From Paenibacillus sp. FSL H3-0469 (GTDB taxonomy: Bacteria > Bacillota > Bacilli > Paenibacillales > Paenibacillaceae): a stretch of DNA of 64,000 nt. The position numbers and the translations under genes are program-made. The DNA is taken from contig NZ_CP150302.1 in assembly GCF_038051945.1 (NCBI RefSeq), forward strand, positions 3,348,001-3,412,000, in the 5' to 3' direction. Shown here one piece after another: positions 7,294 to 15,543 of the stretch (its first letter is position 1; each line of letters opens with the position of its first letter). Under the pieces are notes generated by a model. The model was not told the origin of the DNA, ran no database searches, and saw only the letters and a program-made list of their open reading frames with translations.

Positions 7294-7904
7294 ACTGCAC
7301 TACCCTTCTTTTTGGATTTGTACCACTTGAACAGGAAATACAGAATAATTACCGCAATAGCGCCAAGAAGAATCTCATGAGTATACTTGGCTGCGACCTC
7401 ATCAATGGTCTCCCACTTGTCTCCAAGCGTGTACCCCAGATAGACAAACAACGCGCTCCACGGGATAACTGCAAGGGTTGTCAGCATAGTGAATTTGCCC
7501 AGCGGCATGCGGGAAATACCGGCCGGAACGGATATGGCATGGCGGACAACCGGGATAAAACGGGCTGTGAAAATCACACCGGTCCCATACTTTTGAAACC
7601 ATTCTTCGGAGTGGTCAATATGCTTTTTGGAGATGAAAATGTACTTGCCGTACTTCTCCAGCACAGGCCTGCCGCCATAACGGCCAATCCAATAAACAAA
7701 GATCTGGGCGATTACTCCCCCAACGGTACCGAACAGCACCGCACCAAAAAAGTTAATATCGCCTTGTGAGACCAAATAGCCGCCAAAAGCCAGGACAATC
7801 TCACTTGGAATGACTTCAATCATGAGCCCGATCATAATCCCGAAGTAGCCCAGAGACTGAATCCATTCAAACAATTGTGAAATGACATCAGATATAAAAT
7901 GCAC
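7290..7904 (-). CDS. DedA family membrane protein
   Basis: Protein of 204 residues with the DedA/SNARE-associated pattern: an N-terminal re-entrant part (MIGLMIEVIPSEIVLAFGGY), the conserved FTARFIPVVRHAISVPAGIS motif with the functional Arg residues, and a C-terminal helix followed by a lysine-rich tail. DedA proteins are phospholipid flippases/translocases, in several bacteria moving undecaprenyl phosphate or phosphatidylethanolamine. First gene of a three-gene operon. GGGAGGAG is present 10 bp before the ATG. Confidence 0.9.
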   Translation of the reverse strand: MHFISDVISQLFEWIQSLGYFGIMIGLMIEVIPSEIVLAFGGYLVSQGDINFFGAVLFGTVGGVIAQIFVYWIGRYGGRPVLEKYGKYIFISKKHIDHSEEWFQKYGTGVIFTARFIPVVRHAISVPAGISRMPLGKFTMLTTLAVIPWSALFVYLGYTLGDKWETIDEVAAKYTHEILLGAIAVIILYFLFKWYKSKKKGSAV

Positions 7905-8043
7905 TGCAGGTCTCCTCCCGTATGGCGTAATAGCCTGGTATTCTGCTGGCAGAACCCATCTGCTTAACCGCTCTATGTATCCAGCTTCTCCTAGCCTATT
8001 CTAGCATATGCAGGCTTACGACTTCTACTTAAGGAATACAAGC

Positions 8044-8150
8044 GTAAACGGCTCTGCTGTTCTTTGCAGGACGGTAGCGGTTTGGCGGGAAATAGAAGGA
8101 TAATTTATAGCGTGAAGCATATAAATTCTTCTATTTGGAAGAAAAGCGCC
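8044..8150 (+). repeat. Dispersed ~107-bp repeat, copy 1
   Basis: Starts with an AAACGGC / GGTAGCGGTTT imperfect hairpin, then a well-conserved block GAAATAGAAGGATAA and CATATAAATTCTT. A near-full copy lies at 55546-55655 and a half copy at 59684-59733, both in the same orientation. It occupies the 349-bp gap between dedA and sdpR. Non-coding. Confidence 0.75.
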
Positions 8151-8181
8151 TTCGCTGAAACATATGTGTGAGTTTTCCGTG

Positions 8182-8211
8182 TTGACAAAGATTGGAATCG
8201 AGTCATATTAT
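8182..8211 (+). promoter_or_regulatory. Sigma-A promoter of sdpRI
   Basis: Perfect TTGACA (8182-8187), 18-bp spacer and TATTAT (8206-8211). An AT-rich partly palindromic stretch (8214-8234) follows between promoter and ribosome site and may hold the SdpR operator. Confidence 0.75.
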
Positions 8212-8253
8212 ACATTTAGATAATTATTTAAATATCGAAAGGAGGACATGGAG

Positions 8254-8625
8254 TTGAATGAATCGTTCAAAGCGCTCGCCGACCCGACCCGGAGACAAAT
8301 TCTCCGGCTGCTGCGTGAAAAGGACCGGACGGCCGGGGAAATCGCCGATTTTTTCAATATGACGAAGCCCAGCATCTCTCACCACCTCAATGCGCTGAAG
8401 CACGCAGGACTGGTGCAGGACGAACGTAACGGGCAATTCATCGTCTATTCGCTGGACTCCACGGTACTTGAAGAGGTACTTGGCTGGTTCCTGGAATTAA
8501 CGGGTACGGGCAAGGGCAGCACGGACGGCCAACCGGAAACTCAGACAGATTCTGGCTCGAAGGGCTCCGGGACCAAAGGGAAAAGTGAACCGCCCGCTAT
8601 TAAACATACGGAGGATGAACATTGA
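8254..8625 (+). CDS. sdpR: ArsR-family regulator, SdpR-like autorepressor
   Basis: Protein of 123 residues with a winged-helix DNA-binding domain in residues 5-80 (LADPTRRQILRLL, then MTKPSISHHLNALKHAGLV). This closely resembles B. subtilis SdpR. The C-terminal ~40 residues are a Gly/Ser/Thr-rich, probably disordered tail absent from the B. subtilis protein. Start taken as TTG 8254: AAAGGAGG is 8 bp upstream and the product then begins NESFKAL, in register with SdpR. The ATG at 8248 is only 2 bp from the ribosome site. It likely represses its own operon until SdpI signals toxin presence. Confidence 0.85.
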   Translation: MNESFKALADPTRRQILRLLREKDRTAGEIADFFNMTKPSISHHLNALKHAGLVQDERNGQFIVYSLDSTVLEEVLGWFLELTGTGKGSTDGQPETQTDSGSKGSGTKGKSEPPAIKHTEDEH

Positions 8626-9278
8626 TGAAGAATTTCACATGGAAGTGGCAGGATACGCTGATTGTCATTCTCGGGCTCCTCTCACTGGGCTACGCGCTGG
8701 TGAATTACGGCAGGCTGCCGGATCAGCTGCCCGCCCAATTCAGTATAACGGGCAAGGTCAATACTTACTGGAGCAAGGGTTCGGTTATTATCTTGTTCTC
8801 TTTTTTGGGCTTGATTTTTCCGCTCGCGATGCAGTTCATACGCAATGTTGACCCCAAGGGAGAGAATTATAATAAGTTCCCCGGCCCTTACAAAATGATC
8901 CGTCTCACCGTTGCCGTCATCTGTGATGCCGCTCTAGTCCTGTCGGTCAGCTTCGGGCTCGATGAGCAATTTGCCGCCGGAAAATGGGCTACTGTGAGCG
9001 TAGGGCTGCTGCTGGCTGTAATCGGAAATTTCCTGCCGCAGATCAGGGATAATTATTTCACAGGAATCCGCACGCCCTGGACGCTGCATGACCCTGCCGT
9101 ATGGCGGAGAACCCACCGTTTCTCCGGAAGAATGTGGGTGACTGGCGGTCTGCTGATTGCGCTTGCCACCTTCATGCCCGTTACGCTGTCGATCAGCATG
9201 ATCATCACCGCTCTGGTAATCATGACTATTGTTCCAATTGTGTACTCATGGCTGATCTCGCGGCGTGTTAAAGCCTGA
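8625..9278 (+). CDS. sdpI: SdpI-family membrane immunity/signalling protein
   Basis: Protein of 217 residues with six predicted membrane segments. The N-terminal three carry the DUF1648 mark (LPDQLPAQFSITGKVNTYWS), the C-terminal part the SdpI mark (NYFTGIRTPWTLHDPAVWRR, THRFSGRMWV). In B. subtilis SdpI protects against the SdpC toxin and sequesters SdpR at the membrane. ATG 8625 overlaps the sdpR stop (TGATG); a TTG three bases earlier is the alternative. No sdpABC toxin genes are present here, so it may defend against foreign toxin or sense envelope stress (inference). Confidence 0.88.
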   Translation: MKNFTWKWQDTLIVILGLLSLGYALVNYGRLPDQLPAQFSITGKVNTYWSKGSVIILFSFLGLIFPLAMQFIRNVDPKGENYNKFPGPYKMIRLTVAVICDAALVLSVSFGLDEQFAAGKWATVSVGLLLAVIGNFLPQIRDNYFTGIRTPWTLHDPAVWRRTHRFSGRMWVTGGLLIALATFMPVTLSISMIITALVIMTIVPIVYSWLISRRVKA

Positions 9279-9382
9279 GATAAGCCGGGGGATGGGTAGG
9301 AACTGCGGCTCGGGGGATGGGCGGTGGTGGGAAGTCCTAGTACAGCAGTCATTCGGATGCTGCAGGCGCTCGAACGATAGTA

Positions 9383-9563
9383 ACTGCATTTTGTACAATG
9401 GAATGCTGTAAAATAGGCTCCGAAATAGAATCTATTGTATTCCGTACAATGGAATGTTGAACAAAGGCCAGTTTTCACCCAAAACACAACATTCTACTGT
9501 ATGAAATACAATAGAATCTCATTCTACGGTCAGTAATCCATTTTCTATTGCAGGAAATACAAT
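9383..9563. repeat. Array of four ~20-bp quasi-palindromes, copy 1
   Basis: Four related AT-rich units with the form ATTGTATTNCNTACAATRGAAT begin near 9383, 9429, 9489 and 9543 (steps 46, 60, 54). Similar arrays occur at 39386-39555 and 57323-57504. Non-coding, between sdpI and a MITE-like element. The rest of 9279-9702 holds only two short GGGGGATGGG repeats near 9288-9325. Confidence 0.6.
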
Positions 9564-9702
9564 CACCTACTTGAATGCAAGAGTAGAAGTCTGCAACGGG
9601 TGCAGCATCAGCTTAATATCAGCTTGATGTTCATGGATGTTCATGTTCACACGTTAACACTCCTGAGGTCTTCCTTACAGTTTTAAAGCTGATGGGCTAC
9701 TA

Positions 9703-10066
9703 GTACAGTGTCAGATTGAAAAGGGCGGATACGCTTTTGATACTCAGGGGTTCGTGTAATGAAACCTTATCATCTCAAAAAATCTAACGGACTGAAAAGA
9801 CCTTATTCCCACGAGAACGCCACCTTTTGCAGCGTAACGGAATCAGGCGACCTTAGACTCTCTCTAGGAGACGTTTCGGAGCTGAAGTGCAAAGGATAAG
9901 GCCTGTGGAGTCCGTTACTCGCCCAATAGGCGAATTTCTTCCCGGATAAGAGCATCTCTGTCCTTTACGCGAAGCCAAACGCCCCTAAAAACAACCCCCG
10001 CTTGGAAAAGTTGCAATTTGAAGGGGAATTGCTTCTGCTCCACTATTTTAAAGCTGATGAGCTACT
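9703..10066 (+). repeat. MITE-like interspersed element, copy A (~364 bp)
   Basis: Homologous to copies at 42904-43204 (reverse) and 57517-57857. The ends form imperfect inverted repeats around TCAGATTTAAAA. Inside are inverted TAACGGAC segments and a central hairpin. A further element-end-like stretch (9680-9702) precedes the left end. No open frame is conserved among copies, so it is non-coding. Nothing recognisable lies between 10067 and the next gene. Confidence 0.85.
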
Positions 10067-10144
10067 TGGTTGAAGCTGCGGTCATTGTGCTAATGTGTTT
10101 ACCCCATTCGCGATCAAACTTCGAGTTCCATACTGAGGTACGTC

Positions 10145-12721
10145 TTATTTATTATTGGAGCTAAGGGCCGCCTGGGACTGTAAATGTGTTAACGCAAGAT
10201 AGATCCCTTCGCTCTGCGGAAGTAGGGTGAAGTTGCGGTCATTGTGCTGCGGTCCTCTGTCCTGCTCCATGGTGGTCAGCAGGCTGTACTGCCGCAGCAG
10301 CTCTAGTCCCGCCGTCGCGCTGTCCTCCGCTATACGTCTGTCTCCCTCTGCCAAGCTGCGTTCCCCCATCTCAAGCATTCCTCTTAGAGCAGCAAGCCGC
10401 CCCGAAGCATTAAAGTGATCCGTCTGTTGACTTCGGCGGACCCAGTACAACGCTTCACCAGGATCACTGCCCCGCAGATAATTTGCCGCAAGCTCCCCAT
10501 GCAGAGCAACATTCCCTGGAGAGAATGACAGGCTGCGCAATAACAGATCAACCCCTTGGTTTTGTGGGAGCAGCCGTGATAAAGCAACCGCAGTCTGCGG
10601 CTCTCTCGGATTCCATCTCAGTGATTGCTGCAGCAGTGTAATTCGTACCGCAGGATCATTCTCTCTGACCGCCTGCTTGAATAGAGCAGCCCCTTTCATG
10701 ACCTGGAAGGAAAGGCCGCTGTATAGGACGGTCAGCCCGCAGAGAACGGTTATGCCTGCATAAACCCATAACCGGCGCGGCCGCTTCCTTCGCTGGCCAG
10801 TCAGCTTGCTGCGCTGCCAACGGGAGTCATGCTGAGCTGGAGAGTTAACCGTCCTAATAGTCAGGCTATTAGCTTCGGCAACTGCCCAGGCGGGCAGCAG
10901 GAGCAGCAGCAGCCAGACCAGTCCATAGCTCCAGTCGAAATCGGCTGCGCTATGCAGCACGATCACAAGCAAGGGCGGAAGCAGCCTTGGTGACGCCTTG
11001 AATACCAGCCCTCCTGCGGCCAGGAGCAGCAGGAGGAGCGCAGCCAGACCCGCCATCCCGAGGTTCAGGAGGATGTCGAGGTAACCGCTGTGCACCTGGC
11101 TGCCTACGTAGGGGCGGGACTGGGCGGCAAGGTACGCATGCCGCCAAGTCTCGCCCCCGCGCCCCAGCCAGGGCGCTTCTGCCGCGAGCTTCCAGGCGTC
11201 GCGGTAGAACAGCCCGCGCGCGGCGGCCGTCGGTGACGGCCCGGTGATCCGCGCGCGTACCAGCAGCAGGACGGCGCTGGCCGCCGCCGTCCAGCCCGCC
11301 GCCGCCAGTGCCAGCACGGCGGCGCGGACCCTGCCCGCCGCATGGCAGCTGCGGCGGTGCAGCCATAGGCCGGCCAGCCACGCGCCGGCCCAGAGCCCGG
11401 CCAGCAGCAGCAGGCCGGGCAGGGGCTCTGCCGCCAGCCCGGAGCGGGCCAGCTGGCGGTAGAGCAGCGCCGCCGCGGCAACGGGGGCGGCGCCGGTGAT
11501 TAGAAGCGGCACGAACAGTTGCCGCTTCAGGAGAAGGGCTGCGGCACTGGCGGCAGCCGCAGCCAGCCATGCGCCGCGCGACTCGCTGAGCAGCAGCGCG
11601 GCGGCGTACGGGAAGAGCGGCAGCAGGCGCGCCGCTCTCAGCCAGTGCGAAGCGGACCAGGTTCTGGTCAGCTTCGCACTGCTGCCTGCATCTCCTGCAC
11701 CTGACTCACCTGACTCACCTACTCCGCTGACACCTGAACGTACCACATTATTGCCCGCACCCGCAGTTTCTGCAACTGACTCATCTACTCCGCCGACACC
11801 CGCGCATACCCAATTATTGCCCGCGTTCACACCTTCTGTACCTACCTCACCCTCTCCGCTGACACTCGCACGTACCGAATTATTGCCCGCACCCGCAGTT
11901 TCTACCCCTACCTCACCCGCTCCACCGACACTTGCACGCACCGCACTGATGCCTGCACCTCCCTGAGAATCTTCACGCCTGAAGCTATAAGCGGCAGCAA
12001 ACAGCCGTTCCAGCAGATATACGGCCATCACCGCACCAAAGGCATTCGGATACTGAAGCAGCCCGGCCAGTCTCGCACCAGTGGCACTGACCCCAGGCGA
12101 TTCGGTATACGCCACCGCATAAGGAACCGGCAGACCTCCGCAGACCGCTAAGAGGGCCGACAAACTAATAGTGATTCCAAGCAGATGCCACACTGCTGCA
12201 AGAAGGGCCCCTCCCCGGCGGGTTCGTGCCGCCAACAAAGCGAATATCACAAAGCTAGTATAGAAGCCTGAGCGCAGCATTTCATTCAGTGTTCCTTGCG
12301 CGGACACGGGACTGCCCAGTGCATGGATAGCATACAATAGACAGAGTAGCAGACAACCGCTGAGTAACCCCCATACAGCCAGCCGCCCCCTCCCGCCACC
12401 TATATTGTCAGCCAACTCCCGGGTATTCTCTCTGCGTTCAGACTGTTCCTCAATTTGCGTCCTATTCAAGTAACCACCAGACAACTTCGGATCTACCTTG
12501 TGCAGCCTCAGCCCAGCCCCTCTACCAACCGCCATATAGATTAGTACCGATCCCAGCAAGACCCCGCACAAGCCAAACCACACCGTCAGGAACAAATACA
12601 TCTCCCCGGTGAAAAAGAACCCTCTCAGCACACAGGCCGCAACCCCCGCTGCTATTAACGCCAACCCGCAAACCAAAGTAACCAACCAGTCACTTGGCCG
12701 TCCATACTTGTTCACCTGCAT
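10145..12721 (-). CDS. O-antigen ligase / Wzy-like polytopic membrane protein with C-terminal repeat-type helices
   Basis: Protein of 858 residues. The N-terminal ~600 residues are polytopic; the Wzy_C-type motif SQVHSGYLDILLNLGMAG marks the O-antigen ligase/polymerase family. After the last membrane segment (YAGITVLCGLTVLYSGLSF) the C-terminal ~190 residues are soluble and TPR-like. A non-membrane loop contains a degenerate 23-residue tandem repeat (VRASVGGAGEVGVETAGAG type). ATG 12721 is used because TAGGAG lies 7 bp upstream; an ATG 14 codons earlier lacks a site. It probably polymerises or ligates a cell-surface polysaccharide, but no glycan genes are adjacent. Part of the gene (11100-11620) is much more GC-rich than its surroundings. 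Confidence 0.8.
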   Translation of the reverse strand: MQVNKYGRPSDWLVTLVCGLALIAAGVAACVLRGFFFTGEMYLFLTVWFGLCGVLLGSVLIYMAVGRGAGLRLHKVDPKLSGGYLNRTQIEEQSERRENTRELADNIGGGRGRLAVWGLLSGCLLLCLLYAIHALGSPVSAQGTLNEMLRSGFYTSFVIFALLAARTRRGGALLAAVWHLLGITISLSALLAVCGGLPVPYAVAYTESPGVSATGARLAGLLQYPNAFGAVMAVYLLERLFAAAYSFRREDSQGGAGISAVRASVGGAGEVGVETAGAGNNSVRASVSGEGEVGTEGVNAGNNWVCAGVGGVDESVAETAGAGNNVVRSGVSGVGESGESGAGDAGSSAKLTRTWSASHWLRAARLLPLFPYAAALLLSESRGAWLAAAAASAAALLLKRQLFVPLLITGAAPVAAAALLYRQLARSGLAAEPLPGLLLLAGLWAGAWLAGLWLHRRSCHAAGRVRAAVLALAAAGWTAAASAVLLLVRARITGPSPTAAARGLFYRDAWKLAAEAPWLGRGGETWRHAYLAAQSRPYVGSQVHSGYLDILLNLGMAGLAALLLLLLAAGGLVFKASPRLLPPLLVIVLHSAADFDWSYGLVWLLLLLLPAWAVAEANSLTIRTVNSPAQHDSRWQRSKLTGQRRKRPRRLWVYAGITVLCGLTVLYSGLSFQVMKGAALFKQAVRENDPAVRITLLQQSLRWNPREPQTAVALSRLLPQNQGVDLLLRSLSFSPGNVALHGELAANYLRGSDPGEALYWVRRSQQTDHFNASGRLAALRGMLEMGERSLAEGDRRIAEDSATAGLELLRQYSLLTTMEQDRGPQHNDRNFTLLPQSEGIYLALTHLQSQAALSSNNK
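11690..11965 (-). repeat. In-frame 69-bp tandem repeat inside the O-antigen ligase-like gene
   Basis: Three to four degenerate copies of a 23-codon unit rich in Gly, Ala, Val, Ser and Glu, with recurring AGAGNN and RASV cores. It lies in a loop after the membrane segment ending AVYLLERLFAAAYSF. The period is a multiple of three, so copy number can change without frameshift. Confidence 0.75.
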
Positions 12722-12810
12722 CCTAAATCTCCTATTACTCATGATGCTTAACAGTCTGCCCATATTTACTGGAAAACAGAAGAGGCAACTGGTCCCCCTA
12801 AGTTAACTCG

Positions 12811-13204
12811 AACGCGCGAATGAAGAGCACTTCTGCACCTGATTCCACCAAAAGTAGCTCTCACGCTCAAATGAAGAGCACTTCTGCACCTGATTCCACC
12901 AAACGCAGCTCATACGCTCAAATGAAGAGCACTTATACACCTGATTCCACCAAAAGTAGCTCACACGCTCAAATGAAGAGCACTTATACACCTGATTCCA
13001 CCAAAAGTAGCTCACACGCTCAAATGAAGAGCACTTATACACCTGATTCCACCAAACGCAGCTCACACGCTCAAATGAAGAGCACTTCTGCACCTGATTC
13101 CACCAAAAGTAGCTCTCACGCTAAAATGAAGAGCACTCCTGCTCCTCATTCCACCAAACGCAGCTCTCACGCTAAAATGAAGAGCACTTCTGCTCCTCAT
13201 TCCA
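12811..13204. repeat. 51-bp tandem repeat (minisatellite), eight copies
   Basis: The ATGAAGAGCACT core recurs exactly every 51 bp at 12820, 12871, 12922, 12973, 13024, 13075, 13126 and 13177; the last copy is shortened. Variants alternate AAAAGTAGC with AAACGCAGC. Because 51 is a multiple of three, frames are open on both strands, but none has a ribosome site. No spacers are present. It fills the gap between the O-antigen ligase-like gene and the methyltransferase gene. Confidence 0.95.
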
Positions 13205-13337
13205 CCCAAATTGGCACTCCGCCAATTCAGGAACACTATTGTCTATCAAAGCTCCTATAGGCTCCAATTTGCATTCGGTTTTCCACTTGCATAGGCTCTA
13301 TCCCCTTGATCAACCAGTCCATACAGCCTCAAACCGC

Positions 13338-13370
13338 AAAAAAACAGCCGCCCCCATCAGGAAGCGGCCT
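13338..13370 (-). terminator. Rho-independent terminator of the methyltransferase operon
   Basis: GCCGC (13347-13351) pairs with GCGGC (13364-13368), followed on the minus strand by seven T (13344-13338). It lies about 35 bp after the stop codon. Confidence 0.8.
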
Positions 13371-13403
13371 TTCTGTCATACCCTAAACTATTCATCACGT
13401 AAA

Positions 13404-14624
13404 TTAAGCTTCCGGACTGCCGGCAGGCAGCAGGTCGGAGCAGACGCGCTCCAGGTAAGGCTTGGCGCCGAGGAAATCGCGGAATGCGGTGTATTCGCGC
13501 CATTTGGCGGCCTGGTCGCCGCTGTCGCTGCGGACGGCGCGGATCAGGATGTTCTTCGGGGTATGTTCCATGTCGATGAATTCCAGCAGCTGGCTGCGGT
13601 AGCCCATCAGGTCCAGCAGCTTCGCCCGGATCGCATCGGTGGCCAGCGCTGAGAACCGCTCCTTCAGGATACCGTGGGACAGCAGCGGATTCAGCACCTC
13701 GCTCTCCACCTGCGCGAACAGCTCATGCTGGCAGCAGGGCACCGAGAGAATCACCGATGCGCCCCAGCGCACCGCCTTCTCCAGTGCAGCATCGGTGGCG
13801 GTATCACAAGCATGCAGCGTGACCACCATGTCCACCTGATCCAGCTCATTATAGTCGGCGATATCCCCCACCAGGAACTTCAGCCGGTCATAGCCCAGCT
13901 TGGCAGCCAGCGCACCACAGTGCGCAATGACATCCGCCTTAAGGTCAAGGCCGACAATATTCAGCTCCCGCTGCTCGCGGACAGCAAGATAATGGTACAG
14001 GGCGAAGGTCAAATAAGACTTCCCGCAGCCAAAATCCACAATCGTCAGCGGACGGCCTGCCGGCAGATCGCCCAGCACATCCTGAACCATCTCCAGGAAC
14101 CGGTTGATCTGGCGGAACTTATCATATTTCTTGGCCAGCACCTTGCCTTCGCTGTTCATAATACCAAGCTCGACCAGGAACGGCACCGGCTCCCCCTCAT
14201 CCAGCACATACTGCTTCCGGCGGTTATGGGCCAGATCTGGCGCTTCCTGCTTGCTGGCTGATTTGGTCAGAATAGATACCTTGTATTTCTTGCTGATCAG
14301 CACCTGATAGTCGGCACCTGCCGTACACAGCAGGCCTTGGCGGAAGGTGTCCCTCAGCAAGGAGAGCATCTCTTCAGCAGCATCCTCTGCGGGAATGTTG
14401 CGGTGTTCTACCTTAGGGCCGATATAATAGGCAAACTGATAATGCAGCTTCCCTTTTAGCTCAACAGGCTTAACCTGTACTTTATTGTAGGCGGCATCGC
14501 CCTTACTGCGCAGTTGGCTTAGTGTAGCCGTAATCAGAGTGCGGCCGGTTATCACTTGCTCGATCAATTCCTTCAAAGCTTCCAAATGGGTACATCTCAC
14601 TTTCGGATATATAAAATAGAGCAC
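13404..14624 (-). CDS. Class I SAM-dependent methyltransferase
   Basis: Protein of 406 residues. The N-terminal ~180 residues are a separate domain. The Rossmann methyltransferase part starts near residue 190 with the SAM loop VDFGCGKSYLTFALYHYL, then the acidic strand LNIVGLDLKADV and VDMVVTLHACDTATDAA. The SVPCCQHE stretch replaces a typical post-IV motif and is characteristic of GSTCD-like/RlmL-type relatives. The substrate is not known; an RNA or tRNA base is a reasonable guess. Start is GTG 14624 with AGGAG 5 bp upstream. It follows the DUF6483 gene by 18 bp, and a terminator comes after it. Confidence 0.85.
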   Translation of the reverse strand: MLYFIYPKVRCTHLEALKELIEQVITGRTLITATLSQLRSKGDAAYNKVQVKPVELKGKLHYQFAYYIGPKVEHRNIPAEDAAEEMLSLLRDTFRQGLLCTAGADYQVLISKKYKVSILTKSASKQEAPDLAHNRRKQYVLDEGEPVPFLVELGIMNSEGKVLAKKYDKFRQINRFLEMVQDVLGDLPAGRPLTIVDFGCGKSYLTFALYHYLAVREQRELNIVGLDLKADVIAHCGALAAKLGYDRLKFLVGDIADYNELDQVDMVVTLHACDTATDAALEKAVRWGASVILSVPCCQHELFAQVESEVLNPLLSHGILKERFSALATDAIRAKLLDLMGYRSQLLEFIDMEHTPKNILIRAVRSDSGDQAAKWREYTAFRDFLGAKPYLERVCSDLLPAGSPEA

Positions 14625-14642
14625 GTAGTCTCCTGAATATCG

Positions 14643-15305
14643 TTACATTATAGCATTAACTGTCAGCTTGCTCCATTGTTCCATGCCCTGCTGTACTTCC
14701 TCTAGTGGAAGACTGCCCTGGGCTAACTGCTCCGGACTTAACATCAGCAGCCGTTCATACAGCTCCCTGCCTTCCTCCGCTACATTCTCCCCCTGCTCCC
14801 AGAGCCGGTAGAGACTATTCTCCGCCTTGGCGTAATGTCCCAGAGATTCGTGGTAAGCCATCAGGAGACGTTCGGTCTTGGCGGGAAGGCGGTACGGCTC
14901 CACTTCCTCAAGCAGCTCATGGATCTCTTCCGTCATATTCAGCAGCTCACGGTCCGCGCCATGAAGATCGGCATAGATGAATAAATGCAGGGAACGCATC
15001 GCCCTGAACAGGGCTGCATCCCGGTCTCCTTTGGCCGCGTAAATCCCGCCTTCCTCCTTCAGCAGCCGGGCTACCCCTTGCAGCCTATCGGCCTCAAGCA
15101 CCCCTCCAAGACGAAACATATCAGTAATATCCTCTACGGACAACGAATTGAGCAGACGCGAATTCAGGCGAAAATGCCGCATCAGCAGCTCATCTACTTC
15201 CCACAGGGCCTCCGTTGTTTTTTTATCCTGCTTCAAGGTCAGCACCTTGGCGACCATAGCTGTCATATCCTCGATCATCCGCACAATATAATCTCTCCGG
15301 AACAT
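14643..15305 (-). CDS. DUF6483 family protein
   Basis: All-helical cytoplasmic protein of 220 residues, starting MFRRDYIVRMIEDM, with a pattern of paired helices that looks TPR-like in residues 70-190. I recognise it as the family annotated DUF6483 in Paenibacillus and relatives, of unknown role. AAAGGAG is 6 bp before the ATG. It is co-transcribed with the downstream methyltransferase (18-bp gap), suggesting a shared process, but nothing in the sequence shows which. Confidence 0.75.
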   Translation of the reverse strand: MFRRDYIVRMIEDMTAMVAKVLTLKQDKKTTEALWEVDELLMRHFRLNSRLLNSLSVEDITDMFRLGGVLEADRLQGVARLLKEEGGIYAAKGDRDAALFRAMRSLHLFIYADLHGADRELLNMTEEIHELLEEVEPYRLPAKTERLLMAYHESLGHYAKAENSLYRLWEQGENVAEEGRELYERLLMLSPEQLAQGSLPLEEVQQGMEQWSKLTVNAIM

Positions 15306-15543
15306 ACTGAGCTCCTTTCGTTACGCAACTGCTTCTCTTCTGTATCCTCTGCTTGCTGTTGGACTCATCTTAAACCATTCGTCTCTCCGGCGCCACTCTG
15401 CGGAGTTAAGTCTTGACCCCACTATAATGATAAACTATAATTCAGTTACCCAATCTGCATTACAGATCGAACTATTTAACAGATCGAAATTTGGATACAG
15501 ATGGTATACATGTTAATACGGACCCTACAGAGGAGGCTTATTG

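Noticed and set aside
9703..10066. Insertion sequence or structural RNA gene of known class
   Set aside because: No transposase frame in any of the three copies, and the folding plan does not match tRNA, 6S, tmRNA, SRP or RNase P RNA.
12811..13204. CRISPR array or repetitive protein gene
   Set aside because: The 51-bp units are contiguous with no unique spacers, and no cas genes are near. Frames are open on both strands only because the period is a multiple of three, and no ribosome binding site is present.
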